DNA from: an uncultured Clostridia bacterium
Lineage (GTDB): Bacteria > Bacillota > Clostridia > Oscillospirales > Butyricicoccaceae
Length of the DNA: 64,000 nt
Reading direction: 5' to 3'
Assembly (NCBI GenBank): GCA_945947915.1
Contig: CAMEZQ010000002.1
Coordinates: forward strand, 1 to 64,000
The position numbers and the translations under genes were made by a program. Every line of letters starts with the position of its first letter. Positions within the stretch are counted from its first letter, which is position 1. The notes beneath the pieces were generated by a model. It ran no database searches. It was not told the DNA's origin and saw only the letters and a program-made list of their open reading frames with translations. Positions 16,024 through 23,552 of this stretch are shown here, piece by piece.

Positions 16024-16671
16024 ATGGCCAAGCTTTCTCCCTCTATCCTCTCCGCCGATTTTGCCAATCTGGGCCGCGATGTGGCCCGCGTTCACGACGC
16101 CGGCGCCGATATGATCCATGTAGATGTTATGGACGGCCATTTCGTCCCAAACATTTCCATCGGCGTGCCCGTTGTCCAGTCTTTGCGCCGGGCCACCGAC
16201 GCCTTTCTTGACGTCCATCTGATGATCTCCCAGCCGGAAAAATACATCGACGCCTTTGCCAGGGCCGGCGCCGACCTGATCAATATCCACTACGAAGCCG
16301 AGGGCGATATGGACGCGCTGATCGACCGCATCCACGCCCTGGGCAAGCAGGCGGCTCTGACCATCAAGCCGGCCACCCCGGCCAGCGTTCTGTTTCCCTA
16401 CCTGCCCAAGCTGGACATGGTGCTGGTCATGTCGGTGGAGCCGGGCTTCGGCGGCCAGAGCTTTATGCCGGACATGCTGGATAAAGTCCGCGCCCTCCGC
16501 GCCGAGATCGACGCCCGCGGCCTCAGCTGCGCCATCGAGATCGACGGCGGCGTCAATCTGAAAAACGCCCCCGACATCATCGAGGCAGGCACCGATATTC
16601 TGGTGGCCGGTTCGGCTGTCTTCGGCGCTGACGACGTTCCTGCCCGCGTGGCGGCTTTCAAGGCCCTGTGA
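16024..16671 (+). CDS. rpe: Ribulose-phosphate 3-epimerase
   Basis: 215 aa, full family length. TIM-barrel enzyme interconverting D-ribulose 5-phosphate and D-xylulose 5-phosphate in the pentose phosphate pathway. Conserved stretches are SPSILSADF at the N-terminus, HVDVMDGHFVPN with the catalytic and metal Asp/His, MSVEPGFGGQ for phosphate binding and EIDGGVN with the second catalytic Asp. ATG 16024 follows AAGGAG. It stands alone here, unlike the common rsgA-rpe arrangement, and sits directly downstream of the repeat array. Confidence 0.96.
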   Translation: MAKLSPSILSADFANLGRDVARVHDAGADMIHVDVMDGHFVPNISIGVPVVQSLRRATDAFLDVHLMISQPEKYIDAFARAGADLINIHYEAEGDMDALIDRIHALGKQAALTIKPATPASVLFPYLPKLDMVLVMSVEPGFGGQSFMPDMLDKVRALRAEIDARGLSCAIEIDGGVNLKNAPDIIEAGTDILVAGSAVFGADDVPARVAAFKAL

Positions 16672-16698
16672 TCTGAAGTGAACATATAGAAAAGACGC

Positions 16699-16731
16699 AA
16701 AAGACGCACGAAAGTCCTTCGTGCGTCTTTT
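16699..16731. terminator. Bidirectional terminator
   Basis: A 14-bp perfect stem (AAAAGACGCACGAA) around a 5-base loop between the convergent rpe and S1-domain genes. Confidence 0.88.
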
Positions 16732-16742
16732 GTTATGGAAGT

Positions 16743-17675
16743 TTACGCAAAATGCGTGGCCACATATTTGCCCCGGCATTCGGATGGCGAATAGACCCAT
16801 CGCTCAATGCGTCCGCTGCGGATGTAGTAATCATCGGGCGTGACCAGGCGCCGCCGGCGATGCTCCAGGCGGTCGATGACGATGAGTTTGACCTTCATAC
16901 GGTCGGGCAGAATCGACTTGACGTAAACCGAAACGCTGTCACCCACAGTCAGTCCTGCTTTTGCCTCGGCCAGCCCCGAAAGATTTGGTGTCAGTTCGAC
17001 GAATACACCGTAGTCGGGCACGCCGCGCACGATACCCACCCGGGTCTGACCGGCCGTGATGCCTTCCAGATTCTCCTTCCAGGTGCCCAGCAGCTCCCGA
17101 TGGGTCAGCGTTACCCGTTCCAGGCGGCGGTCGGCCTCAAGTACGGCGGCATGGATCTGCTGCCCCGTCGCAAACCGTTCCCGGGGATGGGCGATGCGGG
17201 AGACCGAGATATTCTCGATACCGATGAGGGAAGGCAGCCCGCAGCCCATATCGACAAACGCGCCGAAGGGCTCCAGATGAGTCACCGTGCAATCGATGAC
17301 CTCCCCCGGCGCCAGTTCTTCCAACAGCCAGTCCAGCGCCGCCTCCTGGGCACTGCGCCGGGAGAGGATATACCGATCTCCCATCCGGTCGATGACGTGA
17401 AAACAAACGGGTCTTCCCACCCGGGAAAGCAGGGCGATCTCCCGCACCCGGCCGGTATCGATGCCCAGCGCCCCCTCTTCCCTGGGAATGGTGCCCCAAA
17501 GGCCCGGCCCCAGCTGCACGGTCAGCTCGCGGCCCGGCTCGCAGGCCACAGCCATTCCCTCCAGCACGGCGCCGTCGGCCATGGCCCGGGCCATGCCGGC
17601 ATGAGAGGACGTATAATTCTGATTGCGCGGGCTTTCCAGCCGCCGTCCTTCGGGCAGGTATTCTCCCTGCGGCAT
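16743..17675 (-). CDS. S1 RNA-binding domain protein
   Basis: 310 aa from ATG 17675 with AAGGAGG upstream. It has an S1-like N-terminal segment (about 38-105), a clear S1 domain at about 122-192 (GEVIDCTVTHLEPFGAFVDM) and another at about 207-268 (GQTRVGIVRGVPDYGVFVEL). The last 40 residues are basic. It resembles short RpsA-like proteins of Clostridia that lack the six-repeat architecture of ribosomal protein S1. It likely binds RNA in the cytoplasm; the target is unknown. Confidence 0.85.
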   Translation of the reverse strand: MPQGEYLPEGRRLESPRNQNYTSSHAGMARAMADGAVLEGMAVACEPGRELTVQLGPGLWGTIPREEGALGIDTGRVREIALLSRVGRPVCFHVIDRMGDRYILSRRSAQEAALDWLLEELAPGEVIDCTVTHLEPFGAFVDMGCGLPSLIGIENISVSRIAHPRERFATGQQIHAAVLEADRRLERVTLTHRELLGTWKENLEGITAGQTRVGIVRGVPDYGVFVELTPNLSGLAEAKAGLTVGDSVSVYVKSILPDRMKVKLIVIDRLEHRRRRLVTPDDYYIRSGRIERWVYSPSECRGKYVATHFA

Positions 17676-17748
17676 ATCCGCACTCCTCCTTCATCTGTTG
17701 ATCTTCGTTTCTAATGATATGTATATGCAGCAGCGGCACGATGGTTGC

Positions 17749-17777
17749 TTGTATTTTCGCCGGTTTCCTGCTATACT
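17749..17777 (+). promoter_or_regulatory. Promoter of the DUF951 operon
   Basis: TTGTAT (17749-17754), a 17-base spacer and TATACT (17772-17777) with the extended TGC. A small hairpin CCGGC-AAAA-GCCGG follows just before the ribosome site. Confidence 0.78.
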
Positions 17778-17825
17778 GTTTGAGAAACCTCCGGCAAAAG
17801 CCGGAACCAAGGAGGTCTGTGTCCC

Positions 17826-18020
17826 ATGGAGATCAAGATCGGCGATGTTCTGGTCATGAAAAAGCCCCATCCCTGCGGCTGCTTTGAATTTGCCGTCCTG
17901 CGCGTCGGCATGGACTTCCGTCTGCGCTGCACGGGCTGCGGCCACGAGTTTCTCATCTCCCGCCAGAAGGCGGAGAAAAGCGCCCGGCAGGTCATTTCCA
18001 AAGAAAGCACTGGTGAATAG
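17826..18020 (+). CDS. DUF951 protein
   Basis: 64 aa. The family pattern is clear: IGDVLVMKKPHPCG, then W/FxVLRVGMDFRLRCTGCGH. Cys19, Cys35 and Cys38, with His14 or His40, could form a small zinc site. DUF951 proteins are short basic Firmicute proteins of unknown function, often near DNA or RNA maintenance genes. AAGGAGG precedes the ATG. First gene of a three-gene operon. Confidence 0.9.
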   Translation: MEIKIGDVLVMKKPHPCGCFEFAVLRVGMDFRLRCTGCGHEFLISRQKAEKSARQVISKESTGE

Positions 18021-18022
18021 AA

Positions 18023-18550
18023 ATGGAAACACTTCTTCTGGTCGTTGATATGCAGAACGATTTTATCGACGGCGCACTGGGCACACCCGAAGCCCAGGCC
18101 GTCCTGCCGGCCGTGGAAGCCCGCATCCGCGCCCACAGGGGGCCTGTCATCTTTACACGGGATACCCACGATGCCGGCTATCTGAACACCCAGGAGGGCA
18201 AGCGGCTGCCTGTGCCCCACTGTGTGGCCGGTACGCCCGGCTGGGAATTGGCGCCCGCCCTGGAAGCGCTGCGTCAGGCGCGCCAGGCTCCCTGTGTCGA
18301 TAAGCCCACTTTCGGCTCCATCGAGCTGGCTCACCGGCTGCGCCGCGCCGCCGATGCGGGCGAATTCGGCGCCGTTGAGCTGGTGGGTGTCTGCACCGAC
18401 ATCTGCGTTTTGTCCAATGCCCTGCTGCTCAAGGCCGCTCTGCCCGAGATTCCCATTTCGGTCAACGCCGCCTGCTGCGCCGGCGTCACGCCCGAAAGCC
18501 ACGCAACCGCCCTCCGCGCCATGGCGGCCTGCCAGATCGATATTTTATGA
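18023..18550 (+). CDS. Isochorismatase/nicotinamidase family cysteine hydrolase
   Basis: 175 aa. The catalytic triad of the family is present: Asp9 in VVDMQNDF, Lys94 in DKPTFGS and Cys128 in GVCTDICV. Asp47, His49 and His66 match the metal-binding D-x-H...H of nicotinamidases, so conversion of nicotinamide to nicotinate is a plausible reaction. Related amidases share the same residues. The start lies 2 bases after the DUF951 stop with only a weak ribosome site, suggesting translational coupling. Confidence 0.87.
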   Translation: METLLLVVDMQNDFIDGALGTPEAQAVLPAVEARIRAHRGPVIFTRDTHDAGYLNTQEGKRLPVPHCVAGTPGWELAPALEALRQARQAPCVDKPTFGSIELAHRLRRAADAGEFGAVELVGVCTDICVLSNALLLKAALPEIPISVNAACCAGVTPESHATALRAMAACQIDIL

Positions 18551-18993
18551 TCATTCTCAAGATCGTTCCCAAAGACCCCTTCATCCTGCCCGGATCCGAG
18601 GTCTATGCCCGGCTGGTCGATCATGTGGTGGCCGCCTTTCCCGGCTGTGAGATCGCCGACGCCCAGAGCGACATGCCTCAGTTCGTCGACTGCGGCGACG
18701 GCCTGGAGGCCGTCACCTGCCCCCTCTGCCGGCAGGCCATCGACTGTGAAGACTGGTCGATCCTCATGGACGCCACCTACGACGACGAGGGATTTACGAC
18801 ACTGGACATCGTCACCCCCTGCTGCGGCAGGCCCTCCCGGCTGGACAAGCTGATCTACCGGGCGCCCTGCGCTTTCTCCTGCTTTGAGATCGACGTGGCC
18901 GATCCCCCGCGCATCCCGCCTTCCCTGCTGCGGGATCTGGAGGCCATCGCCGGCTTTTCCTTTCAGACCATTCTGGCCGAATACGACGAATAG
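18547..18993 (+). CDS. Cys-rich hypothetical protein
   Basis: 148 aa; the ATG overlaps the hydrolase stop as ATGA. I recognise no family. The N-terminal 45 residues (MIILKIVPKDPF...) could form a beta-alpha unit. The middle has CPLC at about 58-61 and a CCG pair near 97-99, a plausible zinc-ribbon-like site. The C-terminal third is hydrophobic-amphipathic. It is certainly coding by operon position, overlap and terminator. No function is proposed. Confidence 0.75.
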   Translation: MIILKIVPKDPFILPGSEVYARLVDHVVAAFPGCEIADAQSDMPQFVDCGDGLEAVTCPLCRQAIDCEDWSILMDATYDDEGFTTLDIVTPCCGRPSRLDKLIYRAPCAFSCFEIDVADPPRIPPSLLRDLEAIAGFSFQTILAEYDE

Positions 18994-19014
18994 CCTGCCT
19001 TCCGGCAGGACATC

Positions 19015-19050
19015 AAAAAAGACGCGTACCACACGGTACGCGTCTTTTTT
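19015..19050. terminator. Bidirectional terminator
   Basis: A 16-bp stem (AAAAAAGACGCGTACC) around ACAC, with T6 on both strands, between convergent operons. Confidence 0.9.
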
Positions 19051-19062
19051 CCTGTTCCGAGC

Positions 19063-20409
19063 TCAGTCCCGCCCGGCATTTCTGCCGGATGTCCGTTTCA
19101 GCCAAAAAGCGCGCAGGCTCCAGACCAGCAGCAGCACCGTCCAGCAGACGGCTTCGGCGTAGGCGATGGACATATTGCCAAAGTGGGGCTTCATGGCGTA
19201 AGACGTCGCCAGACGCAGAGCCAGCACGGCGATCTGCACGGCGCTGGTGAACTTCATGTCACCCAGCCCCTTGAGATAGCTCTGCACGGCCGTGCCGGCG
19301 GCGAAGACCGGATAAAAGCTGCCCAGCGCGATGAAAAAGCGGCGGCCGATGTCGACGGCCTCGGACGACACGCCGAACAGGGCGATCAGTCTGCCGCCGA
19401 AGCAAAGCACCACGGCCGTCAGCACCAGCGACACGGCGCTGATCATGCCCAGGCCCACCCAAAGGGTCCGGGAGGCCCGCGCACGATGCCCGCCGCCGAT
19501 ATTCTGTCCCACCGCCGTCGAAACGCCGTGGCCCAGATTCATCACCGGCAGCAGCATGACGCTGTCGATGCGGTAGGCGGTGGATATGGCGGCCACGGTG
19601 GCCGTGCCGAAGCTGTTCTGAAATCCCTGCAGCAGCATGGAACCCACCGACTGGATGCTGGAGGACAGCGCCATGGGCAGACCGAAAAAGAAGCCCTCCC
19701 GCAGGACAGCCGCATCGGGCCGGATCTTTCGCGGGTCGAACGACAGCCCGGGATACTTTCTGACCGTATATCCCAGCACGAAAACCGTCATTAAGATCTG
19801 CGAGACCGAGGTGGCCAGCGCCGCGCCGGCGGCGCCCCAGCCGAAAACGCCGACGAAAAGCAGATCGAGCAGCACATTGGCCGCCGACGAAACGACGATG
19901 GCCAGAAAGGGGGCGCGGCTGTCGCCCATGCCCCGCAGAACGGCGGCGTAAACGTTATAAACGGCCATGAAGGGCGTGCCGATCAGATAAAACCGCAGAT
20001 ACGCCGCGCTCATGGTAAAAATATCGGCCGGCGTGTCAAACAGGCGCAGCATGGGCACGGCGCCCGCTCCCATCACCAGCGCGGCCGCGGCAGACACCGC
20101 ACCGCACAGCGGCGCAAAGGCGGCCAGGATCTCCCGCAGCCGCTCCCGCCGGCCCATGCCGAACTGCTGCGCCGCCCATACGGCCAGTCCGGCCGTAAAG
20201 CCGGTGATGACCAGGGTGATCAGCCGGGAGACCGAGCCGCTGGCGCCGACGGCGGCCAGCGCGGCCTCGCCCTCCATATTGCCGACGATGAAGGAATCGG
20301 CCCAGCTGTACAGCTGCTGCAGCAGGCCGCTGAGGGCCAGCGGCACCGAAAAGGCCACAAGGCTGCGCATCAGGCTGCCCTGGGTCATATCTATATTCTT
20401 TTTGCCCAT
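19063..20409 (-). CDS. MATE family efflux transporter
   Basis: 448 aa with twelve predicted helices. The N-terminal signature IDMTQGSLMRSL...VPLALSGLLQQLYSWADSFIVG is typical of MATE/NorM-like exporters, and the second half repeats the pattern around GLPMALSSSIQSVGSMLLQ. These proteins export cationic drugs or metabolites using a Na+ or H+ gradient. The ATG follows GGAGG, which lies inside the end of the DUF1294 gene. Last gene of the rsmA operon; a different MATE is at 23549. Confidence 0.93.
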   Translation of the reverse strand: MGKKNIDMTQGSLMRSLVAFSVPLALSGLLQQLYSWADSFIVGNMEGEAALAAVGASGSVSRLITLVITGFTAGLAVWAAQQFGMGRRERLREILAAFAPLCGAVSAAAALVMGAGAVPMLRLFDTPADIFTMSAAYLRFYLIGTPFMAVYNVYAAVLRGMGDSRAPFLAIVVSSAANVLLDLLFVGVFGWGAAGAALATSVSQILMTVFVLGYTVRKYPGLSFDPRKIRPDAAVLREGFFFGLPMALSSSIQSVGSMLLQGFQNSFGTATVAAISTAYRIDSVMLLPVMNLGHGVSTAVGQNIGGGHRARASRTLWVGLGMISAVSLVLTAVVLCFGGRLIALFGVSSEAVDIGRRFFIALGSFYPVFAAGTAVQSYLKGLGDMKFTSAVQIAVLALRLATSYAMKPHFGNMSIAYAEAVCWTVLLLVWSLRAFWLKRTSGRNAGRD

Positions 20410-20415
20410 GCCTGT

Positions 20416-20700
20416 TTACCTCCGAAGCAGCCAGAAGGCCGCCAGCCCCATCTGCGCGCACAGAATGAGAGGAACGCCGATGGTAAACCTGCGGTGCCTG
20501 GTCTTATGGCGGAAACAGCGCATGCCCAGCAGAAGCCCGACGCTGCCGCCCAGGGCGGCCGACAGCAGAAGGGTCTTTTCGGAAATGCGCCACTTCCCCC
20601 GCCGCGCCCGACGCTTGTCGATGCCGCAGAGCACAAAGGCCGCCGCGTTGATCAGCAGGAGCCAGAACCAGACAAGTTCCCGTACAGATACTTGCATCAT
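20416..20700 (-). CDS. DUF1294 membrane protein
   Basis: 94 aa from ATG 20700; a GTG two codons upstream is also possible. The family signature DKRRARRGKWRISEKTLLL is present between two hydrophobic helices, and a third helix ends the protein. RHKTRHRRF is the conserved basic motif of the second loop. DUF1294 proteins are small membrane proteins of unknown function. Located between alkX and the MATE gene with very short gaps, so cotranscribed. Confidence 0.85.
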   Translation of the reverse strand: MMQVSVRELVWFWLLLINAAAFVLCGIDKRRARRGKWRISEKTLLLSAALGGSVGLLLGMRCFRHKTRHRRFTIGVPLILCAQMGLAAFWLLRR

Positions 20701-20713
20701 AACCACTTTCTTT

Positions 20714-21892
20714 TTATTCCAGGATCTCCACCTGCCGGCAGCCGTTGAGCCGTGCCAGCCGCCGCAGGGCGCCCTCGAAGGCGCCGCGGAAGGCGGCCGA
20801 ATCCCGGAAGCCCAGTTCGGGCCAGAACCGCCGCAGGGTCAGCACGCCGCTTTTGGCGTCGGCCACCGGCTCGGCCCGGCCCACCAGCGCGTCACGGTAG
20901 AGGACGGGCAGCACATAAGCGCCGTATTTCCGGTCGCTTTCCGGCGTGTAGATCTCCCATTTATATTGAAAATCAAAAATATCTGCCGCCAGCCGCCGGT
21001 CCCACAGCAGGTTATCCAGCGGCGCGAGCAGCTCGCAGCGGGACGGGACCCGCAGGCCAGGCGCACAGGCCGCTTCCAGCACCGGACGGTCGCGGCTGTC
21101 GATATAATACCGACGCCCTTCCACCTCCAGGGGCAGGATGGCGCCCTCGGCCTCCAGCGCCGCGAAGGCGGCGCGGCGCAGCGGGCCGGTCAGGCCGCGC
21201 AGGCCCAAAAAGCCGTCGCCCGGCCGGTTTTCCATCATGCCGATGGAGCGCAGCCGCCGGCGGACGATCCACTTGTAAAAATCCGCGTCGTCGGGATGGG
21301 GGTCGGGCGCCGTGACCTGCTCCTCCAGGCCCACTTTTTCCGGCAGCGCGTACCAGCGCACCACCCCTTCCTTGTGGTGGATGACCAGACGGCCCTCGTG
21401 ATAGAGGCGCTCGGCCGCCGCCCGGCCTACCGAGGTGGGGCCCCAGGGCCAGTCGATCTTGTCCCGCAGCCCGATATCTCTGGCCGAGATACATTCCTGC
21501 CGGGCGGCCAGCGCCAGCACCTGGGGGATGACCCGGTCGATCTCCTCTCGGCTGCGGCCGTTTTCGGCATACCGCTTTCGGGTGCGGCCAAAGTATTTGA
21601 AGTCCTCCGCCGGCAGGATGCACATGCATTTGTCGAAATAATCCACGAGCACGCGGTCTTTATACAGCAGCTCCCACAGCATTTCCGGCCGGTATCCGGC
21701 CACGCGGGCGTGGATGGTCAATTCGGGACTGCGGCCGCAGATGCTGACCGGATCGTACTGGATGGCGCCCAGGGTATCAAAAAGGGCGCGCACGCCATTC
21801 TTGCCCGCATACTGCCGCCTGCCCAGCAATCCGTGGCGCAGCAGCAGATAACGGGCCGCCTGCTTTTTGGTGATCTGCGGCACAGAGATCAT
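20714..21892 (-). CDS. YcaQ/AlkX-type winged-helix DNA glycosylase
   Basis: 392 aa; the start overlaps the rsmA stop as ATGA. It belongs to the HTH_42/DUF1006 family of crosslink-repair glycosylases. The catalytic Q-x-D motif of the AlkX branch is seen as QYD at 45-47. The LLYKDRVLVDYFDKCMC segment and the tandem winged-helix region (about 100-330) follow. Family enzymes unhook interstrand crosslinks made by nitrogen mustards and related alkylators. The pairing with a MATE pump could reflect toxin resistance, but that is inference. Confidence 0.85.
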   Translation of the reverse strand: MISVPQITKKQAARYLLLRHGLLGRRQYAGKNGVRALFDTLGAIQYDPVSICGRSPELTIHARVAGYRPEMLWELLYKDRVLVDYFDKCMCILPAEDFKYFGRTRKRYAENGRSREEIDRVIPQVLALAARQECISARDIGLRDKIDWPWGPTSVGRAAAERLYHEGRLVIHHKEGVVRWYALPEKVGLEEQVTAPDPHPDDADFYKWIVRRRLRSIGMMENRPGDGFLGLRGLTGPLRRAAFAALEAEGAILPLEVEGRRYYIDSRDRPVLEAACAPGLRVPSRCELLAPLDNLLWDRRLAADIFDFQYKWEIYTPESDRKYGAYVLPVLYRDALVGRAEPVADAKSGVLTLRRFWPELGFRDSAAFRGAFEGALRRLARLNGCRQVEILE

Positions 21893-22770
21893 TTTTCCGC
21901 ACCCTCGGCCAATGCCGCGCCGATGGCGTTGGTCAGGGCGGCAAAGGCGGCAATGTCCAGCCGCTCGCCCCGCACGCCGGGATCGATGCCGCAGCTCTCC
22001 ATGCAGGCGCGGAGCTGCCCCTTGTCCAGCCGGCTGCCGAAGCCGGTGCCCAGACAGTTGGGAAGGGTCTTGCGCCGCTGGGCAAAGGCCGCCTTGACCA
22101 CCTGGAAAAAGAGGGTTTCGTCGCAGACCTCCACCGGCGGCGTTTTATAAAGATCCATGCGCACCACGGCCGAATCGACCTTGGGCGACGGGACGAAGCA
22201 TTCCCGGCCCACTTCCAGCACAGTCCGGGCCTGGGCGTGATAGGCGATATAGGGCGTAAAGGCGCCGTAATCGGCCGTGCCGGCGGCGGCACAGATCCGG
22301 TCGGCCACCTCTTTCTGCACCATGACCGTGATGGAATCAAAGCACCGGCTGTCGATGAGGGCCGAAATGGCCGGCGTGGTGATATAATAGGGCAGGTTGG
22401 CGCAGGCCACGATCCGCCGGGCATCCGGGAAGTGGGTCCGGACGATCTGGGGCAGATCGACCTTGAGGACATCGCCGGACAGCAGGGTGAAATTGTCAAA
22501 CTCCCCCATGGTGTCGGCCAGCAGCGCCGGCAGGCGCTTGTCCAGCTCGATGGCCACCACCTTTTTGGCCCGCCTGCACAATTCCTGGGTCAGTGTGCCG
22601 ATGCCGGGGCCGACCTCCAGCACGCAGGTTTCTTCATCGATGCCGGCCAGCTCGGCAATATCCCGTGGCACCGACGGCTCACAGAGAAAATTCTGCCCCA
22701 GCCCCTTGGAAAAGGAAAACCCGTGCTTGGCCAGCAGCACTCTGATCACATCGAGATTGCAAAGATCCAT
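21889..22770 (-). CDS. rsmA: 16S rRNA adenine(1518/1519)-N6-dimethyltransferase
   Basis: 293 aa, normal for KsgA/RsmA. GLGQNFL at 23-29 opens the SAM-binding domain, LEVGPGIGTLT is motif I and NLPYY at 125-129 is the catalytic motif IV. The C-terminal helical domain is complete. It dimethylates two adjacent adenines near the 3' end of 16S rRNA during small-subunit maturation. GAAGGAG precedes ATG 22770. The leader at 22815-22865 has mutually exclusive stems and a T6 tract that could attenuate transcription. Confidence 0.96.
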   Translation of the reverse strand: MDLCNLDVIRVLLAKHGFSFSKGLGQNFLCEPSVPRDIAELAGIDEETCVLEVGPGIGTLTQELCRRAKKVVAIELDKRLPALLADTMGEFDNFTLLSGDVLKVDLPQIVRTHFPDARRIVACANLPYYITTPAISALIDSRCFDSITVMVQKEVADRICAAAGTADYGAFTPYIAYHAQARTVLEVGRECFVPSPKVDSAVVRMDLYKTPPVEVCDETLFFQVVKAAFAQRRKTLPNCLGTGFGSRLDKGQLRACMESCGIDPGVRGERLDIAAFAALTNAIGAALAEGAEK

Positions 22771-22814
22771 AGTCTATCTCCTTCCATACGCCGCGCCGCG
22801 TGATTTCTGCGCGT

Positions 22815-22865
22815 AAAAAAGCCCGCAAATGCGGCTGCCGAAATCCGCATCCGGGATTTTTCGGC
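22815..22865 (-). promoter_or_regulatory. Possible attenuator in the rsmA leader
   Basis: On the minus strand a GC-rich hairpin (22821-22834) is followed by T6 (22820-22815). Its upstream arm can instead pair with 22845-22850 (ATGCGG/CCGCAT), and that region can also join a 7-bp stem between 22837-22843 and 22859-22865. Overlapping alternatives of this kind are typical of terminator/antiterminator leaders. No ligand class is recognised. Confidence 0.35.
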
Positions 22866-22942
22866 AGGTCAGGCTCCGCCCTGCAGGACGGCAGGCTGCG
22901 GTGTTTTTCCCGGCACATGTCCGTGAAATAAACAATTTCATA

Positions 22943-22972
22943 GAAAAAGTCCGGCCAAAGCCGGACTTTTTC
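22943..22972. terminator. Terminator of the MATE-GNAT pair
   Basis: A 13-bp stem (GAAAAAGTCCGGC) around CAAA, T-rich on both strands, 44 bases past the GNAT stop. Confidence 0.85.
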
Positions 22973-23015
22973 GACAGTCTCAATCTTCCCGACTGCGAGC
23001 TTTTTCTTCTTTGTT

Positions 23016-23552
23016 TTATTTTAACACAGGTCTTCCGGTGGCGCAACCGCTTTTTGCCTCCCCCGGGCCCGGCGGCGTCACAGACCATACCTGCAGGCCG
23101 TCCTCCGCGCCCTCCCAGACACCGCCCAGTCCCATGATGCAGGCGCGGCTGGCGGTATTCTCCGGCACGGTCTCCAGCAGAACGCGTCCGATGCCCTCCC
23201 GGGCGGCCAGGGCCAGCAGGGCCAGGCTGATCTCGCGGGCATAGCCCAGCCCCCAGCACGACCGCCGCAGCACACAGCCCAGCTCCCATACACCGGGCCT
23301 GCCCGGCCAGGGATGCCAGATGACGTGCCCCGCCGGCTCGCCGTCCTCCCGGCGGCAGAGCAGATAGATGCGCGGCGGCCGGCAGGCGCCGCAGGCAGCC
23401 AGAAAGGCCTCGGCCCGCGCCCGGTCGAAGGGCGGCTCGATATACCGCATGACTTCCGGATCGCCCAGCCATGCCAGCGCGCGGTCGGCATCCGACGGTT
23501 CGGCCGTGCGGAGCAGCAGCCGCTCGGTGGTCAGATACGGCCCGCCGCTCAT
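23016..23552 (-). CDS. GNAT family N-acetyltransferase (RimJ/RimL-like)
   Basis: 178 aa; ATG 23552 overlaps the MATE stop as ATGA. The N-terminus LTTERLLLRTAEPSDADRAL is the RimJ/RimL signature. The acetyl-CoA-binding stretch appears as a degenerate R-x-x-G-x-G/A in RRSCWGLGYAREI. Family members acetylate protein N-termini or small molecules, including some antibiotics. Translational coupling to a MATE pump would suit a resistance-type pair, but no substrate can be assigned. Confidence 0.85.
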   Translation of the reverse strand: MSGGPYLTTERLLLRTAEPSDADRALAWLGDPEVMRYIEPPFDRARAEAFLAACGACRPPRIYLLCRREDGEPAGHVIWHPWPGRPGVWELGCVLRRSCWGLGYAREISLALLALAAREGIGRVLLETVPENTASRACIMGLGGVWEGAEDGLQVWSVTPPGPGEAKSGCATGRPVLK

